Made by a program: the position numbers and the translations under genes. From an uncultured Saprospiraceae bacterium (GTDB taxonomy: Bacteria > Bacteroidota > Bacteroidia > Chitinophagales > Saprospiraceae), in NCBI GenBank assembly GCA_905480595.1, contig CAJQQY010000152.1, positions 1 through 38,802 of the forward strand: a DNA stretch of 38,802 bases, given 5' to 3'. Below are positions 1-6,009 of the stretch, one piece after another; position 1 is the stretch's first letter; the number at the start of each line of letters is the position of its first letter. The notes beneath the pieces are model-generated. The model was not told the DNA's origin. It made no database searches and was given only the letters and a program-made list of their open reading frames with translations.

Positions 1-30
1 AAGGTGTTAATCCGAATGGATTAACACCTT
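1..30 (-). terminator. Terminator downstream of obgE
   Basis: A perfect 13-bp stem (AAGGTGTTAATCC at 1-13, GGATTAACACCTT at 18-30) closes on the loop GAAT, 21 bases beyond the obgE stop. Anything further out is outside the window, so a U-tract cannot be judged. It may act in both directions. Confidence 0.75.
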
Positions 31-51
31 TAAATTCAATATGTATAAACT

Positions 52-1056
52 TTATTTCTCCTCTTTCACATTCATCGCTTCCCACAATTTATCCTTCAAC
101 TCCTCCAAACCAATTTGCGCAACCGATGAAATAAATACTGTCTCAATTCCTTCTGGCAATTCAGGTTGCAACATTTCCTTCAACTCGTCATCAATCAAAT
201 CACTTTTCGTAATCGCCAAAATTCGTGGTTTGTCCAATAACTCAGGATTAAACATTTTTAACTCATTGAGCAAAATTTCATACTCCTTGTTGATATTATC
301 TGTATCCGCAGGAACCATAAAAAGCAAAATTGCATTCCGCTCAATATGTCTCAAAAAACGATGACCGATTCCTTTTCCTTCATGCGCATTTTCGATAATC
401 CCAGGAATATCAGCAATGATAAATGATTTATGACCACGATACTTTACAATTCCTAAATTAGGCGTCAAAGTGGTAAATGCGTAACTCGCAATTTTAGGCT
501 TTGCAGCAGTTACAACTGAAAGCAAAGTAGATTTTCCAGCATTAGGGAAACCAACTAAACCTACGTCAGCTAAAACTTTTAACTCTAGAATTTTCCATTC
601 TTCCACACCTTCTTCACCTGGTTGAGCATATCGAGGAGCTTGATTAGTGGCAGATTTAAAATGAGAATTACCTAAACCTCCACGTCCACCTTTTGCTAAA
701 ATTCGTTCTTCGCCATGTTCTGTAATTTCAAAATGAACTTCGCCCGATTCTACATCTTTAGCAATTGTACCGAGTGGAACGTCGATATAAATATCTTCGC
801 CTTCTGCGCCACTTCGATGACTTTCACCACCATTACCACCATCTTTTGCAATCACATGTTTTCGATATCGCACAGGAAGCAAAGTCCATATATTTCGATT
901 TCCTCTTAAAATAATATGTCCACCACGACCTCCGTCACCACCATCGGGGCCACCCATGGCTGTAATTTTATCTCTTCGAAAATGCGCAGAGCCTTGCCCA
1001 CCTTTTCCAGTTCGACAACAAATTCTTACAAAGTCTATGAAATTTTGTTCTGCCAT
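52..1056 (-). CDS. obgE: Obg family GTPase (ObgE/CgtA)
   Basis: This encodes a 334-residue essential GTPase that binds the large ribosomal subunit and links ribosome assembly to growth and the stringent response. Residues 1-158 form the Obg fold, with its many glycine-rich turns (GGDGGRGG near 39-46, KGGRGGLGN near 122-130). The G domain follows with P-loop GFPNAGKS at 169-176, switch TTLTPN near 195-200, DIPG at 216-219 and TKSD (the NKxD position) at 283-286. The protein ends soon after the G domain, so the C-terminal extension seen in some Obg proteins is absent, which is common in this phylum. The ATG lies about 15 bases below a TATTTTTG -7 box, so the leader is very short. adk lies upstream on the same strand but a terminator separates the two, so they are probably transcribed separately. 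Confidence 0.97.
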   Translation of the reverse strand: MAEQNFIDFVRICCRTGKGGQGSAHFRRDKITAMGGPDGGDGGRGGHIILRGNRNIWTLLPVRYRKHVIAKDGGNGGESHRSGAEGEDIYIDVPLGTIAKDVESGEVHFEITEHGEERILAKGGRGGLGNSHFKSATNQAPRYAQPGEEGVEEWKILELKVLADVGLVGFPNAGKSTLLSVVTAAKPKIASYAFTTLTPNLGIVKYRGHKSFIIADIPGIIENAHEGKGIGHRFLRHIERNAILLFMVPADTDNINKEYEILLNELKMFNPELLDKPRILAITKSDLIDDELKEMLQPELPEGIETVFISSVAQIGLEELKDKLWEAMNVKEEK

Positions 1057-1070
1057 TACTTATTTTTTTG

Positions 1071-1098
1071 CAAAAATAGTTCTTTTTCAACTATTCAA
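1071..1098 (-). promoter_or_regulatory. obgE promoter (Bacteroidota type)
   Basis: On the minus strand a -7 box TATTTTTG (1078-1071) follows a -33 TTG (1098-1096) after 17 bases. This fits the TTG-N(17-23)-TAnnTTTG pattern of Bacteroidota primary sigma factors. Transcription would start within about 10 bases of the obgE ATG. Confidence 0.6.
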
Positions 1099-1132
1099 TA
1101 AATCGTATTGATTTTCAATGCGTTCAATAAAA

Positions 1133-1163
1133 AATGTCATCGTACATAAAGTACAATGACATT
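1133..1163 (-). terminator. Terminator of adk
   Basis: Arms AATGTCATCGTAC (1133-1145) and GTACAATGACATT (1151-1163) pair over about 13 bases with one wobble. On the minus strand the stem is followed by TTTTTT, giving a good intrinsic terminator 29 bases after the adk stop. Confidence 0.8.
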
Positions 1164-1191
1164 CGAAATACTTATTAAAAAACCGTGTTTT

Positions 1192-1770
1192 TTAGCGTTT
1201 CATCCAAAAGATCATCGCGCAAAGTCTTTCAAAAATTTCTTCGATAGAACCTACTCCGTCTACTTTGTTCGCACGCTCTTGTTTTCCATAATAATCAAAA
1301 ACAGGAGCAGTCTCATTATTATAAGTTTCAATTCGATTTGCAATAATACTTTCGTCTTGATCGTCAGCTCGACCTGAATCTTTTCCTCTTTCTAATAATC
1401 GCTTAATCAATTCTTCATCAGGCACATCCAATGCCAACAATCCTGACACAGCTAGATCTTTCTCTGCTAGAAAATTATCTAACGCTTCTGCCTGTGCAAT
1501 CGTTCGTGGAAATCCATCAAAAATGTAGCCTGGTACATCTGGGTTTTCATTCACCTTTGCTTTGAGCATATTAATCGTTACTGAATCAGGAACTAAATCT
1601 CCTTTTTCAATATAACTTTTCGCTTCTATTCCTAATGGAGTATCATTTTTCATATTAAATCGAAAAAGATCTCCTGTGGAAATGTGTAATAGGTTGTACT
1701 TCTTAACTAGTTTTTCTGCTTGTGTTCCTTTTCCAGACCCTGGAGGGCCGAACAATATTAAATTTAACAT
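1192..1770 (-). CDS. adk: Adenylate kinase, short-LID type
   Basis: This is a 192-residue cytoplasmic kinase that interconverts ATP + AMP and 2 ADP. The P-loop GPPGSGKGT is at residues 8-16, the AMP-binding STGDLFR is near 32-38, and the FDGFPRT signature is near 84-90. The LID arginines lie in ERGKDSGRADD, with no cysteine-bearing zinc LID insertion, so it is the short form. The length is normal for that form. Upstream on the minus strand a near-consensus -7 box (TATCTTCG, about 40 bases before the ATG) suggests its own promoter, although no well-spaced -33 box is visible. The adk-obgE adjacency is often seen in this phylum. Confidence 0.97.
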   Translation of the reverse strand: MLNLILFGPPGSGKGTQAEKLVKKYNLLHISTGDLFRFNMKNDTPLGIEAKSYIEKGDLVPDSVTINMLKAKVNENPDVPGYIFDGFPRTIAQAEALDNFLAEKDLAVSGLLALDVPDEELIKRLLERGKDSGRADDQDESIIANRIETYNNETAPVFDYYGKQERANKVDGVGSIEEIFERLCAMIFWMKR

Positions 1771-1878
1771 GTGTGTGTAATTTGATTTTTGTAAAAAACG
1801 TTGCGAAGATAAGAAAAAAAGTACTAGAGGGAAATGACAAAGGTCACTTTATTAATGAGTCGTCAATATTGGGGAGCG

Positions 1879-2067
1879 GATCATAATGTGGCTGTCTGCT
1901 TTAGCTGACGAAAAAAAAGAGCAGAGCGATTTTTTTTACTAATTCAAGAAATTGATTTTAAAAACAAGAGTTAATTTTTATAATTAGCTGAAAATAGTTT
2001 CATTTTTTTTAAGAATACACTTTTTTCTTTTTTTAGGTCAGCTAAAGCAGACGGCCACACTATGATC
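1879..2067. mobile_element. MITE/BIME-like element with 31-bp inverted ends
   Basis: The left end (1879-1909) and the reverse complement of the right end (2037-2067) match at 29 of 31 positions. Similarity fades into A/T-runs further in. The core of each end, GTCTGCTTTAGCTGAC, can fold on itself (GTC-T-GC, loop TTTA, GC-T-GAC) and is preceded by GTGG. A short tetranucleotide before an imperfect hairpin, with two units in inverted orientation, is the layout of REP/BIME elements mobilised by RAYT transposases; a non-autonomous MITE is the alternative. The roughly 127-bp interior is AT-rich and non-coding. I see no clear target duplication. A third copy of the unit lies at 27388-27409. Confidence 0.65.
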
Positions 2068-2218
2068 TACTTCTCAGAGTTGTTTTGCTATCTGGAAAAG
2101 ATGTAATCGAAATGATGATACATGACTTTTTTAAACTTTTAAACATTGGCCATTTTACTTTTTTGATCCGTTAGAGTTAATAATTAAAACACTTTTAAAA
2201 CAAATTATTTTAAAATAA

Positions 2219-2235
2219 AACAACAAATTGTTGTT
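2219..2235. promoter_or_regulatory. Operator-like palindrome on the antirepressor promoter
   Basis: AACAACAA-A-TTGTTGTT is a perfect 8-1-8 inverted repeat. Its right arm contains the -33 TTG (2231-2233) of the downstream promoter, so a bound protein would block RNA polymerase. The binding protein is unknown; autoregulation by the adjacent gene is a guess. Confidence 0.5.
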
Positions 2236-2261
2236 AAAGTGAAAAAGTGTCTTTATATTTG
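2231..2261 (+). promoter_or_regulatory. Promoter of the antirepressor gene
   Basis: The -33 TTG (2231-2233) and the -7 box TATATTTG (2254-2261) are separated by exactly 20 bases, the same spacing as the other clear promoters in this window. The leader would be about 55 bases long. Confidence 0.7.
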
Positions 2262-2321
2262 TTACGTAATCAAAATTATTTGATTAGAAATTTCGTTTTT
2301 TAATAACAAAAAGTTTTAAAA

Positions 2322-3140
2322 ATGAATATTCAAATTTTAATAAGCAAAAAAGGAACACAAGTGGTCACGGCGACTAATTTACATGACGTATTAGACTTGC
2401 CATTGCATAAATACAATAGTAATATTAAAAGATGGGTGTCTGATATTTATGCTTTTCAGGATGATGTCCGAAAGCCTGAAATAATGCATGATTATGCTTT
2501 GCGTTCTTCCAAAGGAAAAAGAGAAGATTACTATATTTCGCTCGAGTTGGCGAAATTGATTACGTTAAATTCTAATAGTTTAATCAAAGCAGAATTAGCA
2601 AAATACTTCCTTTCGCTTTGTAAAAAAGAGGAAAAAGAAGAGATGCTGACGAAAGATCAAGTTTTAGCAGTTTTAGAATTAACAAAAGTGATGGGCATGA
2701 TTTCTTGTCAGAAATCAGTAGAAAAACAACATCAAAATAAATATAACGAAGCACAAGGCAAACCATATGAATGGTGGAAATATCGAGCAAATCTTTTGGG
2801 ATATTCTGTTCAAGAGTTAAAAGATAAGATGCACGAAGTGGGACAAAATTATAAAAGTAAAAATTTACTCCAATTATTGATGCATTTGGATAAATATGAA
2901 ATCATTCGAATGGCAGTTATTGACTTGTTTTTGGCTTTAGGAAAAAATGAAAAATATGCAAAAGATATGGGGGATCTCGCTAAAGTTTTTGCTCGTGAAA
3001 TGAAAGTAGAAATTTGGGATGATCGAAAATCTGACATCAAATTCACGCATAATGTGAATATGGAATTAGTTCAAGAAGTAAAAGGTCTTCAAAATGAAGG
3101 AGAGACCTTAGGATTGTGGTCGCATCGAGCAACTGCATAG
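2322..3140 (+). CDS. AntA/AntB-like phage-type antirepressor domain protein
   Basis: This encodes 272 residues. The N-terminal part resembles the AntA/AntB antirepressor domain: a TNLHDVLDL segment near residue 18, a tryptophan-containing IKRWVSDI near 36, then DYYISLELAKLITL near 68 and an AKYFLSL helix near 90. In phages this domain belongs to proteins that counter repressors or bind DNA. The remainder is helical and charged, with no domain I recognise; it includes KPYEWWKYRANLLGYS and a leucine-rich NLLQLLMHLDKYE. There are no neighbouring phage genes. It is flanked by repeat elements and has its own promoter with an operator-like palindrome, so it is probably a domesticated or recently acquired gene. 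The family assignment rests on motif resemblance only. Confidence 0.7.
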   Translation: MNIQILISKKGTQVVTATNLHDVLDLPLHKYNSNIKRWVSDIYAFQDDVRKPEIMHDYALRSSKGKREDYYISLELAKLITLNSNSLIKAELAKYFLSLCKKEEKEEMLTKDQVLAVLELTKVMGMISCQKSVEKQHQNKYNEAQGKPYEWWKYRANLLGYSVQELKDKMHEVGQNYKSKNLLQLLMHLDKYEIIRMAVIDLFLALGKNEKYAKDMGDLAKVFAREMKVEIWDDRKSDIKFTHNVNMELVQEVKGLQNEGETLGLWSHRATA

Positions 3141-3272
3141 GACGATTTTCCCAAACAGTTTATGTAATGGGTAATGTGGTATGAATTTTACTGCTAAAGA
3201 AACATATTTAAACTAATTCCACTATCGGATGTTACTCCGTGGTAAAATTTACTAATCCAAAAAACTTAAATT

Positions 3273-3386
3273 ATGCATTTTTTCTTTTCAATCTTGCAAA
3301 ACGATAATCGAAATACAGATTTCGATTCTGATGATTCAGATCAGCAAAAAAAAGATTCTGATGAAACTCAAAAAAAGACAAATTAA
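3273..3386 (+). CDS. Possible 37-residue acidic small protein
   Basis: An ATG-initiated frame runs for 37 codons. It has a short hydrophobic start (MHFFFSIL) followed by a tail rich in Asp, Ser, Gln and Lys (DFDSDDSDQQKKDSDE). I recognise no family. In its favour are the non-random composition and the antirepressor gene ending 132 bases upstream on the same strand. Against it are the very short length, the low complexity and the lack of a clear promoter or ribosome binding site. Treat it as a candidate only. Confidence 0.25.
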   Translation: MHFFFSILQNDNRNTDFDSDDSDQQKKDSDETQKKTN

Positions 3387-3400
3387 AACGGTCCCATAAA

Positions 3401-3565
3401 TAATTAGTTCATGAAATTAAGCTACATATTATCGTGAGCGAATTTTAAATTTAGACTTCCCCATCTTCCTTCGGCAATAACTAAGGCTATTACCTTGAAA
3501 AATGGCTCGTCTAAATTTAAAATTCATCTCAATCTAAAATATACCTTATTTCCATGAACTAATTA
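3401..3565. repeat. 165-bp near-perfect palindrome
   Basis: The sequence is symmetrical about base 3483. Outer arms TAATTAGTTCATG (3401-3413) and CATGAACTAATTA (3553-3565) are perfect, as are the 17-bp inner arms at 3440-3456 and 3509-3525. The stretch between them matches imperfectly, and even the centre pairs (GGcAATA with TATTaCC around an 8-base loop). As DNA it could extrude a cruciform; as RNA it would form one long hairpin. It could be a MITE or a structured RNA. No second copy is visible in the window. Confidence 0.75.
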
Positions 3566-3621
3566 CTTGATTAACAAATTCTCCGAGTTTTATCCTCGGA
3601 TCTAAAAGAGAAAAACTACAT

Positions 3622-3657
3622 ACCTTCCGTTGTCTTTTGTGCAGCGGAAGGTTTTTT
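3622..3657 (+). terminator. Free-standing terminator before parE
   Basis: The stem ACCTTCCG ... CGGAAGGT, with TG/CA pairs continuing inside, is followed by a T-run (GTTTTTTATTTT). The nearest annotated gene on this strand, the antirepressor, ends 480 bases earlier, so it may end a long antirepressor transcript or an unannotated RNA. Confidence 0.75.
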
Positions 3658-3726
3658 ATTTTCAAAACAAAAACAGATTGCAATAGAATTCAATCGACTT
3701 TTAATTTTTTAAATCAATAAAACCTT

Positions 3727-3734
3727 TATTTTTG
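3727..3734 (+). promoter_or_regulatory. parE -7 promoter box
   Basis: TATTTTTG matches TAnnTTTG exactly. No well-placed -33 TTG is evident. The box includes the G of an in-frame GTG codon at 3734, so transcription would begin after that codon. Translation must then start further down, at the ATG at 3776. Confidence 0.5.
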
Positions 3735-3775
3735 TGGCAAAAAGAACAAGAAACACTAAAAATCAAAATCGAAAG

Positions 3776-5698
3776 ATGGCAGAAGTAACTTATAACGAAG
3801 ACAATATTAGATCCCTTGATTGGAAGGAACACATTCGTTTGCGTCCTGGGATGTACATTGGAAAATTAGGTGATGGTTCCGCACCTGATGATGGTATTTA
3901 TATTTTGGTCAAAGAGATTTTCGATAACTCGATTGATGAATATGTGATGGGACATGGAAAACATGTTGATGTGAAAATTGAGGATGGAAGAGTTTTTATT
4001 CGAGATTATGGTCGTGGCATTCCTTTAGGAAAAGTCGTGGATTGTGTTTCCAAGATTAATACTGGTGGAAAGTATGATTCAAAAGCCTTTAAAAAATCAG
4101 TTGGTCTGAATGGAGTTGGAACAAAAGCGGTGAATGCATTGTCTGACCGATTTAAGGTGCAAGCCTTCCGAGAAGGAAAAACTAAATTAGCAGAATTCGA
4201 AAAAGGGATTTTGGTGAAAGATGCTCGAATGAGCAAAACTAAAGAAGAGAATGGAACGTTGATCGAATTTGAACCAGATGCTTCTATTTTCAAAAAATAT
4301 AAATTCAGACCTGAGTACGTAGAAACTCAATTGTGGAACTATGCATTTTTGAATGCAGGTTTGAAAATTCATTTCAATAAAAAAATACTTTATTCTAAAA
4401 ATGGATTGTTAGATCTTTTGACCAAAAGAGTAGGTGGGGAAGAGTTGCGATACCCAATCGTGCACTTAAAAGGGGAAGATATTGAAGTAGCTATCTCGCA
4501 TGGTCAACAATATGGCGAACAATATTATTCATTTGTCAATGGTCAAAATACTACACAAGGTGGAACACACTTGGCTGCTTTTAGAGAAGCAGTTGTAGGT
4601 GCAGTTCGAAAGCATTTTAACAAAAATTTTGATGCAAAAGATGTGCGTGCTTCAATCGTAGCAGCGGTAAGTGTAAGAGTGGAAGAACCTGTTTTTGAAT
4701 CTCAAACAAAAACAAAATTAGGTTCACTAACGATTGCTCCTGATGGGCCAACTGTTCGAAGTTTTGTCAATGACTTTATTGGGGAAAAATTAGATAATTT
4801 TTTACATAAAAATAAAGATGTCGCAGAGGCATTGTTAAAACGAATTCAACAATCTGAACGTGAGCGAAAAGAAATTGCAGGTATCAAAAAATTGGCTAAC
4901 CAACGAGCCAAAAAAGCGAACCTTCACAATAAAAAATTAAGAGATTGTCGCCTTCATTTTAATGATACCAAGAAGAGTGTTACTGATGAGGATAAATTAT
5001 TGACGACCGTATTTATTACGGAGGGAGATTCTGCGAGTGGTTCGATAACCAAAGCGAGAGATGTGCAAAGACAAGCTGTTTTTAGTTTGCGTGGAAAACC
5101 ATTGAACTGTTTTGGTTTGACGAAAAAAGTGGTGTATGAAAACGAAGAATTAAACCTGTTGCAACATGCTTTGAATATTGAAGACAGTATGGATGACCTT
5201 CGGTATAATCGAGTGGTAATTGCAACTGATGCCGATGTCGATGGAATGCATATTCGATTATTGTTATTGACCTTCTTTTTGCAATTTTTTCCAGATCTAG
5301 TTCGAGGTGGTCATTTGTATATTTTAGATACACCACTTTTCCGAGTTCGAGATAAAAAGAACACTTACTATTGCTACAGCGAGGAAGAAAGAAAAGCTGC
5401 GGTCAAAAAATTAAGAGGAAAAGCGGAGATCACTCGATTTAAAGGATTGGGAGAAATTTCGCCGGATGAATTTGGAGATTTTATTGGCGAAGATATTCGA
5501 TTAGAACCTGTTTTGATGGGAGAAGATACTAGTATCGAAGGAATCTTGGCCTACTATATGGGGAAAAATACACCTCAACGTCAAGACTTTATTATTGACA
5601 ATCTTCGAGTAGAATTGGATACGGTTGATGATGAAAATGATCCTGAGAAGAACGCTGCGGAAGTGAAAGGTGAGAACGAAGTTACAGTCGAAGGATAA
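3776..5698 (+). CDS. parE: DNA topoisomerase IV subunit B (ParE)
   Basis: This encodes the ATPase subunit of the type IIA topoisomerase that decatenates daughter chromosomes, 640 residues from the chosen start. Visible motifs are the GHKL ATPase [16 protein letters not shown] and GGKYD...[16 protein letters not shown], then the [14 protein letters not shown] near residue 416, RGKPLN near 437 and [10 protein letters not shown] near 483. The C-terminal RFKGLGEI and a normal ParE end follow. The reading frame is open from a GTG at 3734, but a -7 box overlaps that codon, so ATG 3776 (MAEVTYNED) is preferred. GyrB is the close alternative; the length and the LRPGMYIG start suit the ParE-type protein. 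The parC partner is not adjacent in this window. Confidence 0.93.
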   Translation: MAEVTYNEDNIRSLDWKEHIRLRPGMYIGKLGDGSAPDDGIYILVKEIFDNSIDEYVMGHGKHVDVKIEDGRVFIRDYGRGIPLGKVVDCVSKINTGGKYDSKAFKKSVGLNGVGTKAVNALSDRFKVQAFREGKTKLAEFEKGILVKDARMSKTKEENGTLIEFEPDASIFKKYKFRPEYVETQLWNYAFLNAGLKIHFNKKILYSKNGLLDLLTKRVGGEELRYPIVHLKGEDIEVAISHGQQYGEQYYSFVNGQNTTQGGTHLAAFREAVVGAVRKHFNKNFDAKDVRASIVAAVSVRVEEPVFESQTKTKLGSLTIAPDGPTVRSFVNDFIGEKLDNFLHKNKDVAEALLKRIQQSERERKEIAGIKKLANQRAKKANLHNKKLRDCRLHFNDTKKSVTDEDKLLTTVFITEGDSASGSITKARDVQRQAVFSLRGKPLNCFGLTKKVVYENEELNLLQHALNIEDSMDDLRYNRVVIATDADVDGMHIRLLLLTFFLQFFPDLVRGGHLYILDTPLFRVRDKKNTYYCYSEEERKAAVKKLRGKAEITRFKGLGEISPDEFGDFIGEDIRLEPVLMGEDTSIEGILAYYMGKNTPQRQDFIIDNLRVELDTVDDENDPEKNAAEVKGENEVTVEG

Positions 5699-5705
5699 AA
5701 ATTAA

Positions 5706-5737
5706 ACCGCTGTGCTGTCTTCTGACAGTACAGCGGT
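5706..5737 (+). terminator. Terminator hairpin after parE
   Basis: Arms ACCGCTGTGCTGTC and GACAGTACAGCGGT pair over 14 positions with one mismatch around TTCT, 7 bases after the parE stop. There is no immediate T-run, so it could act as a 3' stabilising hairpin rather than an intrinsic terminator. Confidence 0.65.
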
Positions 5738-5940
5738 CTACTGATAACCTGCCCTTTTGTCTTGTTTTTTTACTAAAAATGCCAAAAATAGCGCTGTCCA
5801 GATGGTTTTTGGCAATGGCATACCAATTGACTATTACCCTGTAATAAATATTTTTTTTATATAACTGACAAGCTGACTACTAACGATTAGGAAGTCGGGT
5901 TTCGTTGAGTAAGTTAAGTCAGCTATTTTTCCAAAAAAAT

Positions 5941-5991
5941 AGATTGAGTTCGTGTGATTTTTGTAGAAAAAAAACGAACCTAAATCAATCT
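5941..5991 (+). promoter_or_regulatory. Inverted repeat in the lon leader
   Basis: Nested arms AGATTGA-GTTCGT (5941-5953) and ACGAAC (5974-5979), then TCAATCT (5985-5991), give 13 base pairs with one 5-base bulge. A near-consensus -7 box (GATTTTTG, 5956-5963) lies in the loop. It may be an operator or a leader hairpin controlling lon. It does not resemble a CIRCE element. Confidence 0.4.
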
Positions 5992-6009
5992 TACAATAGA
6001 TACAACAAT

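Larger units (their letters stand above)
1771..2321. other. 550-bp gene-free region: inverted-repeat element and antirepressor promoter
   Basis: This gap between divergent adk and the antirepressor gene holds a 189-bp element with inverted ends (1879-2067), very AT-rich sequence with a 14-bp palindrome TTATTTTAAAATAA (2205-2218), an operator-like palindrome and a promoter, each described separately. I see no coding potential or RNA gene here. Confidence 0.7.
3141..3775. other. 635-bp region rich in structure between antirepressor and parE
   Basis: Besides the entries given separately (possible small ORF, long palindrome, terminator, parE promoter), this region holds an extended fold at 3184-3249. 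Outer arms AATTTTAC (3184-3191) and GTAAAATT (3242-3249) enclose a CGGA-TGTTAC-TCCG hairpin. A further hairpin TCCGAG/CTCGGA lies near 3582-3601. The strong terminator at 3622 has no conventional gene directly before it, which leaves room for a non-coding transcript. Confidence 0.5.

Noticed and set aside
5905-6009. N-terminal extension of Lon from a TTG codon
   Set aside because: It runs through the leader inverted repeat, has no resemblance to Lon, and tandem ATG codons at 6010/6013 lead directly into the family's N-terminal domain.
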